From assembly GCA_036873755.1 (NCBI GenBank), contig JAVTVY010033802.1, positions 81,243 to 145,242 on the forward strand: a DNA stretch of 64,000 nucleotides, written 5' to 3'. The position numbers and the translations under genes were made by a program. The notes beneath the pieces were generated by a model. That model made no database searches, was not told the origin of the DNA, and was given only the letters and a program-made list of their open reading frames with translations. Positions 23,146 through 33,865 of this stretch are shown in pieces; the stretch's first letter is position 1; every line of letters starts with the position of its first letter. Origin of the DNA: Hanleya hanleyi. Its lineage: Eukaryota; Mollusca; Polyplacophora; Lepidopleurida; Hanleyidae.

Positions 23146-23762
23146 GCGGGCAGTAGTATAGAAACGGCATTTAAAGTCTCATTTTGCCGTGGGAGGTAAC
23201 TATTGGTTCCCGTGGAGCTTCCGCCAGGGGCCGCCACTAGCTCAAGGTGACGTGGCGGTGATTACGAGCTTGGTAGGATTCTAGATTAACCTGGGAAGGA
23301 TGGATAGTTCAATTTGGACCAATCAGCGACAGTGAACACCTGGTCTGATGCCTACGTGTCTGTTTGAATGAGCTCACGTGCCGAACACCTGGCTCCTCGA
23401 AGGAAAAATGTAACAATGTTGCACCACGATCGCTACAATGTTGCGGCATCGTGCCAAACCGTGAACACCTGGTCTGATGCCTACGTGTCTGCGTAAGTGA
23501 GCTCACGTGCCGAACACCTGGCTCCCCGAAGGACAAATTACGAGCTTGGTGGGATTCTAGATTAACCTGGGAAGGATGGGCAGTTTCACAAAGTGAAGCG
23601 CTCCTCCAGGACCATATGGAATGCATGTACTGACTTGAATCTGGTTTTTTTTCCATCATGCGGCGGTCACGTGATCAGGAATGCATGTACTGACTTGTAT
23701 GCCGTCCATTCATTTGAGTCGGGGACTTGGGGTCCCTACGGAAGGATTTTGCAAGTCATGGG

Positions 23763-24372
23763 TGGGTGTATGTAAAATGAGGATTTGTCTCGAAAATATA
23801 AAAAGCGGAACACGGACTTTACCCCTACAATAGAGGAAAACCCCTATCAATCACATCCCAAAGGGCTAATATCGGTCCCCTGGCTTATCGGGACCTGCTC
23901 AGAGAGGTAGGGTGGGGAGTGGGTGCATGTAAATTTAGGATTTGACCCGAAAATATAAAAAGCGGCACACGGATTTTACCCCTACAATAAGGTAAAACGC
24001 CTATCAGCCCTATCCCAAAGAGCTAACATCGGTCACTGGCTTATCTTGGCCTGTTGAGAGAGGTAGGGTGGGGGAGTGGGTGTATGTAAATTTAGGATTT
24101 ATTCCGGAAATATAAAAAGCGGAACACGGACTTTACCCCTACAATAGGGGAAAACTCCTATCAACCTTGTCCAAAAGGGCTAATATCGGTCCCTGGCTTA
24201 TCGGGGCCTGCTGAGAGAGGTAGGGTGGGGGAGTGGGTGCATGTAAATTGAGAATTTGTCCCGAAAATATAAAAAGCGGAACACGGACTTTATCCATAAA
24301 ATAGTGGGAAACTCCTATCAACCACGTCTAGTGGGGCTTATAGGGACCTGCTCAGAGAGGTAGGGTGGGGAT
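23763..24372 (+). repeat. 157-bp tandem repeat, about four copies
   Basis: Copies start near 23763, 23920, 24077 and 24234. Each holds AAAAAGCGGAACACGGACTT, TACCCCTACAATAG, GGCTAATATCGGTC and GAGAGGTAGGGTGGGG. The right arm and the truncated arm at 27.7 kb carry fewer copies, about two each. Confidence 0.9.
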
Positions 24373-24404
24373 TAGGAGTAGTATAGAGAGCAACAGTTTT
24401 GGGA

Positions 24405-24535
24405 CCCCGAGCTCCGAGTTCCCGCCTGCCTCATCCCCGAGCTCCGAGCTCCCGAATACTCCATCCCCGAGCTCCGAGCTTCCGTCGTTACGCCTTAACG
24501 CCCGTCGTTACGCCGTAACGCCCTAGCAGAACACC
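24405..24535 (+). repeat. GAGCTC boxes and GCGTTACG motif cluster
   Basis: Three copies of CCCCGAGCTCCGAG, each about 30-35 bases apart, are followed by CGTCGTTACGCCTTAACGCC and CGTCGTTACGCCGTAACGCC. The mirror image is at 26035-26155. The GCGTTA motif is the family-wide repeat described at 24905-25135. Confidence 0.85.
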
Positions 24536-24721
24536 TTGACGCCATGATATACACAGATGAAAGAAAAACAACAACGTCAAGGATGAGAGATGAGAGAACA
24601 ACAACAACAACATGTTTTTTTCATATGGTTTATTCTCCCCTCCAGTACATCATACCCACGCTGGGGGAGCCGCGTTGGGTATGTTTACAATTCAAGAAGA
24701 CTCTTGACAAGGTAGGGTGGT

Positions 24722-24752
24722 GTATCCTATAGCCGTACGGGCTATAGGATAC
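24722..24752. repeat. Perfect hairpin, 13-bp stem and 5-nt loop
   Basis: GTATCCTATAGCC, loop GTACG, GGCTATAGGATAC. It sits just inside the left arm at the start of the unique centre. Its role is unknown; a replication or recombination hairpin is possible. Confidence 0.8.
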
Positions 24753-24904
24753 AGGGTGCACCACGAATGTGTGTGTGCGCCTGCGTACGATGACGTCACT
24801 TCCGAGCAGCGCAGGGTCAAATGTCACTTCCGGTCACGTGGTCAAACGTCACTTCCGGTCACGTGACCGAAAGTGCACTCAGAGTTCAAAGGTTAATCGG
24901 CCTC

Positions 24905-25135
24905 CAAAACCCCTTTATCGCTCGTTAAGGCGCTGAGACGGGCGTTAAGGCGTAAAGATAGGGCGTTAAGGCATTGAGACGGGCGTTAAGGCGTAACGGC
25001 GGGTGTTGACGGGTGTTGAGACGGGCGTTAAGGCGTAACGACGGGCGTTGACGGGCGTCACTGCATTTCGATATATTGGTGGCAATTCCATGAAAATCAG
25101 GGCTTCTGAGCTAGTTCACCAAGGCGTTGACGGGC
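24905..25135 (+). repeat. GGCGTTAAGGCGTAA motif array upstream of the C2H2 gene
   Basis: About ten close variants of GACGGGCGTTAAGGCGTAA, with some GGGCGTTGACGGGCGT forms, run from 24905 to 25135, directly before the C2H2 start at 25198. The same motif stands between genes in the larger element (56545-56645, 58905-59010, 59920-60060). It may be a binding-site array, possibly for the neighbouring zinc-finger protein; this is inference. Confidence 0.8.
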
Positions 25136-25197
25136 GTTACTGTCTATAAAAGCAAGCGTATTGCCAAAACACGCACAGTCGACGTTCAACCGTCAAT

Positions 25198-25726
25198 ATG
25201 GCTTATACTTGCTCTGAGTGCCAGCGCACGTTCACTAGACCGTTACAATATGATGCGACACGAGAAAAATATACATGAGATTGAAGACTCCGAGGCACAA
25301 GAAGCCGATACAGAAATTGATGAGAGTCTATCTACTGATAAGGAGAGCTTGACCTCAGATAGTCAGCCTACATACCAGGAAAGTGAGGCAGAACCTTCCT
25401 TCTGGGATCGTATTGTGACAGCAGCTATCAATACTCATGCTGCAGCGATCGAGGACGCCGGACAGGATAACTTACAACAGGCGTACACCCAAATGCGCCC
25501 CTGCATCAGGAAAACAGGCATGGCGATCTATGAACAGTATACCTTACTACCGCTTGAAATGAAAGGCAACCCCACGCACAGGTCCATCATAACGACCAAG
25601 CGTCACTTGGAAGAGGATATGGGGCTACCACCCACTGAGGCCCTGGAAAATGCGATCAGAATGCGCAAACAACTCTTTCAGGACATGCTACCCGAACAAT
25701 ATCCAGGCCTGCCCGACGACGATTAG
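25198..25726 (+). pseudogene. C2H2 zinc-finger protein of the Polinton-like family, frameshifted
   Basis: Starts MAYTCSECQRTFTR, the first half of a single C2H2 finger. One extra base near 25235 then shifts the frame, so the His pair (MMRHEKNIH) is read only in the other frame. After the finger come an acidic Ser/Thr/Glu-rich stretch and a conserved helical domain: SFWDRIVTAAINTHAAAIED, LLPLEMKGNPTH, KRHLEEDMGLPP, AIRMRKQLFQDMLPEQYPG and an acidic end (PDDD). Length and order equal the intact 190-residue copy at 55927-56499. The upstream frame from 25127 only appears to extend it. Family resemblance: small C2H2 proteins encoded next to packaging ATPases in invertebrate Polinton-like elements. 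Confidence 0.8.
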
Positions 25727-25854
25727 GTCACACCGAGCAAAGATGAAAGTTTCTGAAACGGCGACTTCTGATTGGACAAGAGAATACATCTAACGCAGTA
25801 ACGGGCAAGAACGAATATGACTGATACAGCGACAAATGGCAGCCTCTGATTGGA

Positions 25855-26988
25855 CAAGAGTCTTCTTGAATTGTAAACATACCCAACGCGGCTCCCCCAG
25901 CGTGGGTATGATGTACTGGAGGGGAGAATAAACCATATGAAAAAAACCCTGTTGTTATTGTTGTTCTCTCATCTCTCATTCTTGATGTTGTTGTTTTTCT
26001 TTCATCTGTGTGTATCATGGCGTCAAAGCGTTATGCTAGGGCGTTACGGCGTAACGACGGGCGTTAAGACGTAACGACGGAAACTCGGAGCTCGGGGATG
26101 GAGTAGTCGGGAGCTCGGAGCTCGGGGATGAGGCAGGCGGGAGCTCGGAGCTCGGGGCCCCAAAACTGTTGCTTTCTATACTACTCCTAATCCCCACCCT
26201 ACCTCGCTCAGCAGGCCCCGATACGCCAGGGACCGATATTAGCCCTTTGGGACGAGGTTGATGGGAGTTTTCCCCTATTGTAGGGGTAAAGTCCGTGTTC
26301 CGCTTTTGATATTTTCGGGACAAATGTTAAATTTACATACACCCACTCCCCCACCCTACCTCTCTCAGCAGGCTTCGATAAGCCGCACTAGACGTGGTTG
26401 ATAGGAGTTTTCCACTATTTTAGGGATAAAGTCCGTGTTTCGCTTTTTATATTTTCGAGACAAATCCTCATTTTACATACACCCACCCATGACTTGCAAA
26501 ATCCTTCCGTAGGGACCCCAAGTCCCCGACTCAAATGAATGGACGGCATACAAGTCAGTACATGCATTCCTGATCACGTGACCACCGCATGATGGAAAAA
26601 ACCCAGATACAGATACGGAGCCAGGTGTTTGGCACGTGAGCTCACTCACGCAGACACGTAGGCATCAGACCAGGTGTTCACGGTTTGGCACGATGCCGCA
26701 ACATTGTAGCGATCGTGGTGCACCATTGTTACATTTTTCCTTCGAGGAGCCAGGTGTTCGGCACGTGAGCACTCACACAGACACGTAGGCATCAGACCAG
26801 GTGTTCGCTGTCGCTGATTGGTCCAAATTGAACTGTCCATCCTTCCCAGGTTAATCTAGAATCCTACCAAGCTCGTAATCACCGCCACGTCACCTTGAGC
26901 TGGTGGCGCCCCCTGGCGAAAGCTCCACGGGAACCAAGAGTTACCTCCCCCGGCAAAATGGGACTTTAAATGCCGTTTCTATACTACT
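25855..26988 (-). repeat. Right inverted arm of the 23.2-27.0 kb element
   Basis: Reverse complement of the left arm, from CAAGAGTCTTCTTGAATTG to the tip CTATACTACT. It includes the mirrored GAGCTC boxes, the internal tip at 26172-26184, about two 157-bp repeats, and the GGTGTTCGGCACGTGAGC and GACACGTAGGCATCAGACC blocks. Confidence 0.88.
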
Positions 26989-27698
26989 GCGGGCGCAAAA
27001 CACATTCTTTTTCTGCCAAATTTTGCCAACCGTACCATTGTAATTTTACCACTTTCAAATCGGTGACGTCGCATTACTATTGCGCCCGATCAAAACTTTC
27101 GTAAAATTTACACTCATTTTCAAGCCGTACCCTTTCAAAATGTTCTATATAGAACCATTAAAGGTTCCGCCACAGCGACAAGCTGAAGAACCATATATGG
27201 TTCCATGTAAAACCTTTGTTCATAAAGGTAGGTTGAGGATAATCAGACTGGTATTGTTTTACCAGAAGTGATGTCGCGGTGGATGCACCAGCGCACCCGC
27301 GGGGTAGTATAGAAAGACAGGAGTTTTGGGGTATAGATGATTCATCTTTGCTCCCAATGTGCAGTGCAGGGTGGAGAGCTCTCTTTGCATAGACTAAGAT
27401 TGACATTGTGATTTTATCCGGTCACGTCATTCTGCGCATGCATAGTCGATCAGTAGTAGAGAAAGGGCATTTTTTGCTACGCAGTGGCGTGTTTGGACTA
27501 TCCCTGCCCGCAATGAACCGTGCTAGATGTTAGTTTGAAACTCTCGTGGTGCAGACTACGATTAGTGTATCTTTTATTGTAAGTGACGTCACCAGTTGAA
27601 GAGAAAGCACAGATATAGCTAGGATGTGACCTTGAGACATGTCTACCCATATACACCTACCCGTATGAGATGTGGAGATGAATCAGTTCTGCCCTTTC
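26989..27698 (+). repeat. Element flank, copy 1 of a 710-bp duplication
   Basis: Nearly identical to 28587-29296. It begins with the target duplication GCGGGC and contains the palindromic boxes GGTTCTATATAGAACC-like (27141-27160) and GAACCATATATGGTTC (27188-27203). Further on it has a tip-like GTAGTATAGAAAGACAGGAG (27303), a second tip-like AGTAGTAGAGAAAGGGCAT (27449) and a GTGACGTCAC palindrome (27588). Confidence 0.9.
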
Positions 27699-28586
27699 TC
27701 TAGCCCGGGGGACCGATATTCGCCCTTTGGGATAGGGTTGATAGGGGTTTTCCTCTATTGTAGGGGTAAAGTCCGTGTTCCGCTTTTTATGTTTTCCAGA
27801 AAAATCCTGATTTTACATGCACCCATCCATGACTTGATAGGTAGACCACGATAAGCCCGGGGACCGATATTAGCCCTTTGGGATATGATTGATAGGGGTT
27901 TTCCTCTATTGTAGGGGTAAAGTCCGTGTTCCGCTTTTTATATTTTCGAGACAAATCCTCATTTTACATACACCCACCCATGACCTGCAAAATCCTTCCG
28001 TAGGAACCCCAAGTCCCCGACTCAAATGAATGGACGGCATACAAGTCAGTACATGCATTCCTGATCACGTGACCGCCGCATGATGGAAAACACCCAGATA
28101 CAAGTCAGTACATGCATTCCATATGGTCCTGGAGGAGCGCTTCACTTTGTGGAACTGCCCATCCTTCCCAGGTTAATCTAGAATCCCACCAAGCTCGTAA
28201 TTTTTCCTTCGGGGAGCCAGGTGTTCGGCACGTGAGCTCACTCACGCAGACACGTAGGCATCAGACCAGGTGTTCACGGTTTGGCACGATGCCGCAACAT
28301 TGTAGCGATCGTGGTGCACCATTGTTACATTTTTCCTTCGAGGAGCCAGGTGTTCGGCACGTGAGCACACTCACACAGACACGTAGGCATCAGACCAGGT
28401 GTTCACTGTCGCTGATTGGTCCAAATTGAACTGTCCATCCTTCCCAGGTTAATCTAGAATCCTACCAAGCTCGTAATCACCGCCACGTCACCTTGAGCTG
28501 GTGGCGCCCCCTGGCGAAAGCTCCACGGGAACCAAGAGTGACCTCCCACGGCAAAATGGGACTTTAAATGCCGTTTCTATACTACT
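27699..28586 (+). mobile_element. Truncated right arm of the Polinton-like element (duplicated end)
   Basis: Matches 26200-26988: two 157-bp repeat remnants, the GACGGCATACAAGTCAGTAC block, the TCAGACCAGGTGTTCAC blocks and the tip CTATACTACT at 28577-28586, followed again by GCGGGC. The offset to the complete element is constant at 1598 bases. This is therefore a tandem duplication of end plus flank, and not an independent insertion. Confidence 0.85.
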
Positions 28587-29296
28587 GCGGGCGCAAAACA
28601 CATTCTTTTTCTGCCAAATTTTGCCAACCGCACCATTGTAATTTTACCACTTTCAAATCGGTGACGTCGCATTACTATTGCGCCCGATCAAAACTTTCGT
28701 AAAATTTACACTCATTTTCAAGCCGTACCCTTTCAAAATGTTCTATATAGAACCATTAAAGGTTCCGCCACAGCGACAAGCTGAAGAACCATATATGGTT
28801 CCATGTAAAACCTTTGTTCATAAAGGTAGGTTGAGGATAATCAGACTGGTATTGTTTTACCAGAAGTGATGTCGCGGTGGATGCACCAGCGCACCCGCGG
28901 GGTAGTATAGAAAGACAGGAGTTTTGGGGTATAGATGATTCATCTTTGCTCCCAATGTGCCGTGCAGGGTGGAGAGCTCTCTTTGCATAGACTAAGATTG
29001 ACATTGTGATTTTATCCGGTCACGTCATTCTGCGCATGCATAGTCGATCCGTAGTAGAGAAAGGGCATTTTTTGCTACGCAGTGGCGTGTTTGGACTATC
29101 CCTGCCCGCAATGAACCGTGCTAGATGTTAGTTTGAAACTCTCGTGGTGCAGACTACGATTAGTGTATCTTTTATTGTAAGTGACGTCACCAGTTGAAGA
29201 GAAAGCACAGATATAGCTAGGATGTGACCTTGAGACATGTCTACCCATATACGCCTACCCGTATGAGATGTGGAGATGAATCAGTTCTGCCCTTTC
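28587..29296 (+). repeat. Element flank, copy 2 of the 710-bp duplication
   Basis: Copy of 26989-27698 with only scattered single-base differences (for example 27366 A versus 28962 C region). The similarity stops at CCCTTTCT in both. Confidence 0.9.
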
Positions 29297-29620
29297 TGTA
29301 TTACTGCTCGATTGCGCATGCGCGGAAATACGTGACCGGACATAACCACCGCGCCAATTTTAGTCTACACCACGAGAGCTCCCCACCTGGCATGGCCCAT
29401 TGGGATCAAGGAAGACTTATCTATACACCAAATATCTCACCTTAAATTTCCTTTCTGTACTTATCAACGGGTGTCCATATGCACCGTGACGTCACCTCCT
29501 GCAAAAACTACACTAATCTGACTCGCACCACGAGCGCTCCCCACTCAATACGGCCCATTTGGACCAGGAATAGCACACCTATACCCAAACCCGTGCACCT
29601 CAAGTTAAGCATATGGTGAC
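29297..29620 (-). repeat. Subterminal CRE-type repeats in inverse orientation
   Basis: Read on the minus strand, this block aligns with 27330-27460. Shared boxes are GTCCGGTCACGTATTTCCGC versus CCGGTCACGTCATTCTGC, CAATGGGCC versus CAATGTGC, and GGGGAGCTCTCGTGG. It also contains GTGACGTCACC. The same unit type recurs at 60060-60540 in the larger element. It is probably the remains of another family member's subterminal region. Confidence 0.65.
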
Positions 29621-30551
29621 GTGGAGGTTACAAACAATTTCTTGTCAATTTAATCAAAAGCAGATCTAAATAAAATACATATTTCACATGTCACTGATCT
29701 AAGATCTGAGACCAAGGCCCGGATTTCCGTGTTCAACAACAGCTCTCAGCAGAGCAATGTCACGTATCTGGTTCATCTCACTTTGCAACGAGGGAGCGAC
29801 AATTGTACGGTATATGTATATCTCATCTTCTCATATAATTTAGTCTGTTTCATCAGATTAATATTTTTTCTCTAGAAACCATGATCATATTCGATTAACT
29901 GTAATAGAATTCTGATACATGTATATCGATCAATTCCAGGACATAACTCTCTGTTCATAATATCTCGAGGTAATCTTGTCTTCCTTACGCAGTTGTGGTC
30001 TGACCTCGACGTTTTCAAGCAAACATCCCTAAACGTGGATAAACCCTGAGGTTTACTCAGAACACGCAAACGGGGTGTTCATCCCAGACCTACATGAACG
30101 ACAAGTAAAGTTTTGGAGCGGTGTTTGTAGATCTGGTTTTAATCAGATTGAATTTCTTGTAATCTGTAATCCAAGTACTTCAGTGCTGTACCTGGAAGAG
30201 ACTCTGATATCGTCTGACCAATATATGGGAGAAAATATACTAGAAAAAATGATAATTCATACGTCAAGGTATGCCGAAATATCTATAATTAATAAGTGCC
30301 AAAATACTTCCAGAGATGCCAAATTAATATTTTCTTAAAAAACTTCAAATTCAGCTTCGGCTATCAAAGGCGGAAACTAAAACCTTGACAAGTCAAGACA
30401 AGATATTTACCGGGGATGCATAATTGTCACTGAATACCGGCTTCGGTATATATCAATACTTCTAGATGTAATCCTACCATGAACTCTTCCTGTTAGGGAA
30501 AACTGGATCAATCAGTATTGCCCGACTTACCATAGACATTGTTAAGACTAT
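29621..30551. other. AT-rich, no gene recognised
   Basis: Short frames only. No repeat boundaries seen until the palindrome. Confidence 0.45.
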
Positions 30552-32061
30552 CACAGGGCTAAGTAGCACTGTTTCGTCAGAGATATTTTTTTTAAATTTA
30601 AAATTTAATATTTTAAATTTTAATTTTTTTAAATTTTAAAATTTAATTTTTTTTAACATCTTGGAAACACTAAATTATTATATAGCTTACTATAATACTC
30701 ATACATGGTCATATTTTAAAGCGCGAGCCCGTGTTTCCAAGCATGGAAAATTACACTATATAGTATATTTAATAATATTTATACAATAGACCAGGTGAAC
30801 AACATGGCCTCGAAAATGACGATGAGAGAAAACACCACCTTCTTTTGAATCGGTCTAGCGGTCGAACCAGCGCACGAAATGTGCCAAAGTTGTATGCGAT
30901 TGAACGAGGACATGCTATAGTTTATGTCGACGTGTCATTATCCCAACAACTGTTACTAATTATCACTGTAGTCCCAGATGAAGTCCGATGTTACGCTGAA
31001 TTTTCTTTAGTCGGACAAGATCGTGGCCAGAATTTGTCAATGTAAACCGCACTGGACAGGCAGTTTTGGCCAGTCATCTCTTCAATCACCGCATAAATTG
31101 GTCTGCTTTTTCAAGCAGGGTGTCAATACATAACGTACCTGTGCTGACATTACTCCTTGACATCGCCCTATGGTAAATCCATGCGTGTTTTCTTGTATTC
31201 AAACCATTTTAACTTCAAACTTGGCCTTCGCTTGGATTTTCTTCTGGCCGAGTCGGCGATAAAAGCTCGACGCTTATTGGTCGGAATATCGAAAAGGCTA
31301 TATTTAGAGATATTCCGACCAGTCAGCGTCGAGCTTTTATCGCCGACTCGGCCAGAAGAAAATTCAAGCGGAGGCCAAGTTTGAAGTTAAAATGGTTTGA
31401 ATACAAGAAAACACGCATGGATTTACCATAAGGCGATGTCATGGAGTAATGTCAGCACAGGTACGTTATGTATTGACACCCTGCTTGAAAAAGCAGACCA
31501 ATTTATGCGGTGATTGAAGAGATGGCTGGCCAAAACTGCCTGTCCAGTGCGGTTTACATTGACAAATTCTGGCGACGATCTTGTACGACTAAAGAAAATT
31601 CAGTGTAACATCGGACTCCATCTGGGTGTACAGTGATAATTAGTAACAGTTGTTGGGATAATGTCACGTCAACATAAACTATAGCATGTCCTCGTTCAAT
31701 CGCATACAACTTTGGCACATTTCGTGCGCTGGTTCGATCGCTAGACCGATTTAAAAGGTGGTGTTTTCTCTCAGCGTCATTTTCGAGGCCATGTTGTTCA
31801 CCTGGTCTGTTGTATATGGTATAAACAGTGCTATATATACTATATAGTGTAATTTTCCATGCTTGGCAAACACGGGCTCGCGCTTTAAAATTTGACCATG
31901 TATGAGTATTATAGTAAGCCATATAATAATTTAGTGTTTCCAAGATGTTCAAAAAAATTAAAATTTTACAATTTAAAAAAATTAAAATTTTAAAATTTAA
32001 AAAAATTAAATTTTAAATTTTCAAAAAAATCTCTGACAAAACAGTGCTACTTAGCCCTGTG
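30552..32061. mobile_element. 1.5-kb palindromic (foldback) element
   Basis: Left arm 30552-31290 and right arm 31309-32061 are reverse complements with few differences; the loop is 18 bases. Ends are CACAGGGCTAAGTAGCACTG and its complement. Inside the ends are A/T-only runs (AAATTTTAAAATTTAAT type), then CATTTCGTGCGCTGGTTCGA and GCACAGGTACGTTATGTATT. A CAGGG terminus resembles hAT-type ends, but no 8-bp target duplication is visible: GACTATCA stands left and TGAAGACG right. The same 60-70 residue frame (start MNRSSGRTSARNVPKLYAIE) is open in both arms, but no family is recognised. Confidence 0.85.
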
Positions 32062-32985
32062 AAGACGATGAGACTATAACATACCCGGAGGTCAAGACGG
32101 ATTAAGTTCAATAACCTGGGGAATATATGAGACAATATGGTAATACCTGTATTACCTTAAATACGATTAAAATCAAGTCTATCCCAAACTTGTATATACA
32201 ACATACATACGTATATGTCCCAAACTATAATTAGCAAATTAATGTCATTTTCCCGGCATATCCTCATATTTATTCATAGATGTCGCCGCCATAGTTTGAC
32301 CTTTATTAAATCTTAGTTTTGTAATTTTCCGAGCCACTGAACCGCGAGATATAAACGTATAGATACACAACTCATTAGTACATCAAAGATTTTGAAATAA
32401 TTTATTTTTCTTAATTCCGCTTCTCGGAGGCACAATCGCTGTATAAGTTACACCTTAACATCTGTCTGGCGTTCAGCACTTTGATCACACCAGCCTGAAG
32501 AAGTCTATCCTAGTTAGGTGACAAAAAGCATCCCGTGCGCCCGAAGTTGTAGATATTTATCATAGTACACGTATATCAATCAAGAAATGAGACATACATT
32601 TGACCCCCTCATAAGCAATTATGTGGTTTTCTGTGAGTTAATTAAAATGATTTATTAGTTCGTACATCTTACAACTAGTTAGTCTTGGTGTTTAGTCGGC
32701 CTGATTCGTATGTATATTTCACGTTATACTAGTTTATCCAATGCGGTGAATTACACACACTTCAGAAGGAGACCACAATTATGAGAAGTTATGTCCTGAT
32801 TGTAATATAAAGCGTTTTCATTGTAGTGCCGTTGTTCTGCCAAATAACTGAATTATAAGATGATATTGCTCGTCACATAAAACTAATCTTAAAATGATTC
32901 TCTTGTGCAGATACAATTAATATACAAATATACTCTAACAGTAAAACCATATATAAAGATGTAACAAATATATAGTTATAACAGA
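32062..32985. other. AT-rich, no gene recognised
   Basis: Nothing supported between the palindrome and the ATATAC minisatellite. Confidence 0.45.
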
Positions 32986-33602
32986 TAATCAGATATACCA
33001 GATATACAGATATGAGAGATATACAGATAGGACAGATATAACATATATAACAGATATACAGATATAACAGATGCTCAGATCTAACGGACCTAACCGATAT
33101 ACAGATATAATAGATATGACAGGTATAACAGATATACAGATATAACGTATATAACAGATATACAGATATAACAGAAGTACAGATATAACAGATATAACAG
33201 ATATACAGATTTAAGAGAAGTACAGATACAACAGATATGACATAACACATATACAGATATAACAGATATACAGATTTAACAGAAGTACAGATATACAGAT
33301 TTAACAGAAGTACAGATTTAACATAAGTACAGATATAACGGATATAACAGAAATACAGATATAACAGATATAACAGATATACAGATATAACAGATACTCA
33401 GATATAGCAGATACTCAGATGTAACAGATGCAACAGTTATAAAAGATATACAGATTTAACTGTACAGATATAACAGCTACATGTATAACAGATATAACAG
33501 ATGTACTGATATAACAGATATACAGATATAACAGTTATAACAGATATAACAGATGTATTGATATAACTGATATACAGATATAACGGATGTACTGATATAA
33601 CC
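32986..33602 (+). repeat. AGATATAACAGATATACAG microsatellite-like tract
   Basis: About 600 bases built from AGATATAACAGATATA and AGATATACAG units, with CAGATTTAACAGAAGTA variants in the middle. The period is irregular (6-17 bases). The minus-strand Cys/Tyr/Ile-rich frame at 33250-32873 is an artefact of the repeat. Confidence 0.9.
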
Positions 33603-33865
33603 ATGATAGCTCTGACGGAATTATAACAACACTATAGAACAGTATAGTACCATGTATAAATTGTATCCAGTATTATCAACCGCAAACTGTTCAATTAAAC
33701 CAAGCTTGCCAAAGGCAATTAATAAACCCAAACTTGCTCAAGGTAATTAATTACCAATCACATGTCATCACATCTATATAATATAATTGTATAATACTGT
33801 TGAACATTTATAGCACGTCCATGGATTCAGCATTTGACTGGCCAGACTGGATATTTCTGCACCTT
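33603..33865. other. Spacer between two minisatellites
   Basis: AT-rich; a short imperfect duplication of CCAA.CTTGC.CAA.GG.AATTAAT occurs at 33700-33755. Confidence 0.4.

Larger units (their letters stand above)
23152..24706 (+). repeat. Left inverted arm of the 23.2-27.0 kb element
   Basis: Pairs with 25855-26988. Order: tip; a block with two copies of TGGTCTGATGCCTACGTGTC (about 23340 and 23471); CGGTCACGTGATCAGGAATG (about 23665); four 157-bp repeats; a second internal tip-like motif AGTAGTATAGAGAGC (24378); triplicate GAGCTCCGAGCT boxes; GCGTTACG motifs; and the box GCTGGGGGAGCCGCGTTGGG (24660). Confidence 0.88.
23152..26988. mobile_element. Polinton-like non-autonomous element, 3.84 kb
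   Basis: The left end is AGTAGTATAGAAACGGCATT and the right end is its complement (ATGCCGTTTCTATACTACT). GCGGGC stands directly outside both ends (23146-23151 and 26989-26994), an exact 6-bp target duplication. A 6-bp duplication and termini starting AG are hallmarks of Polintons/Mavericks. Inverted arms are 1555 bp (left) and 1134 bp (right); the difference is mainly extra 157-bp repeats on the left. Between the arms is about 1.15 kb with a broken C2H2 gene. No integrase, polymerase or capsid gene is present. It shares termini, cargo gene and motifs with the element at 55405-61491. Confidence 0.85.

Noticed and set aside
24378..26184. An independent nested insertion with its own target duplication
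   Set aside because: The flanking bases are inverted copies (ATTAGG/CCTAAT), as expected inside the outer arms, and not a direct repeat.
30845..31952. A conserved protein encoded in both arms of the palindrome
   Set aside because: Both frames exist because the arms are copies of each other, so they are not independent evidence. No known family.
33000..33250. Cys/Tyr/Ile-rich membrane-like protein on the minus strand
   Set aside because: A translation of the AGATATAACAGATATAC repeat.
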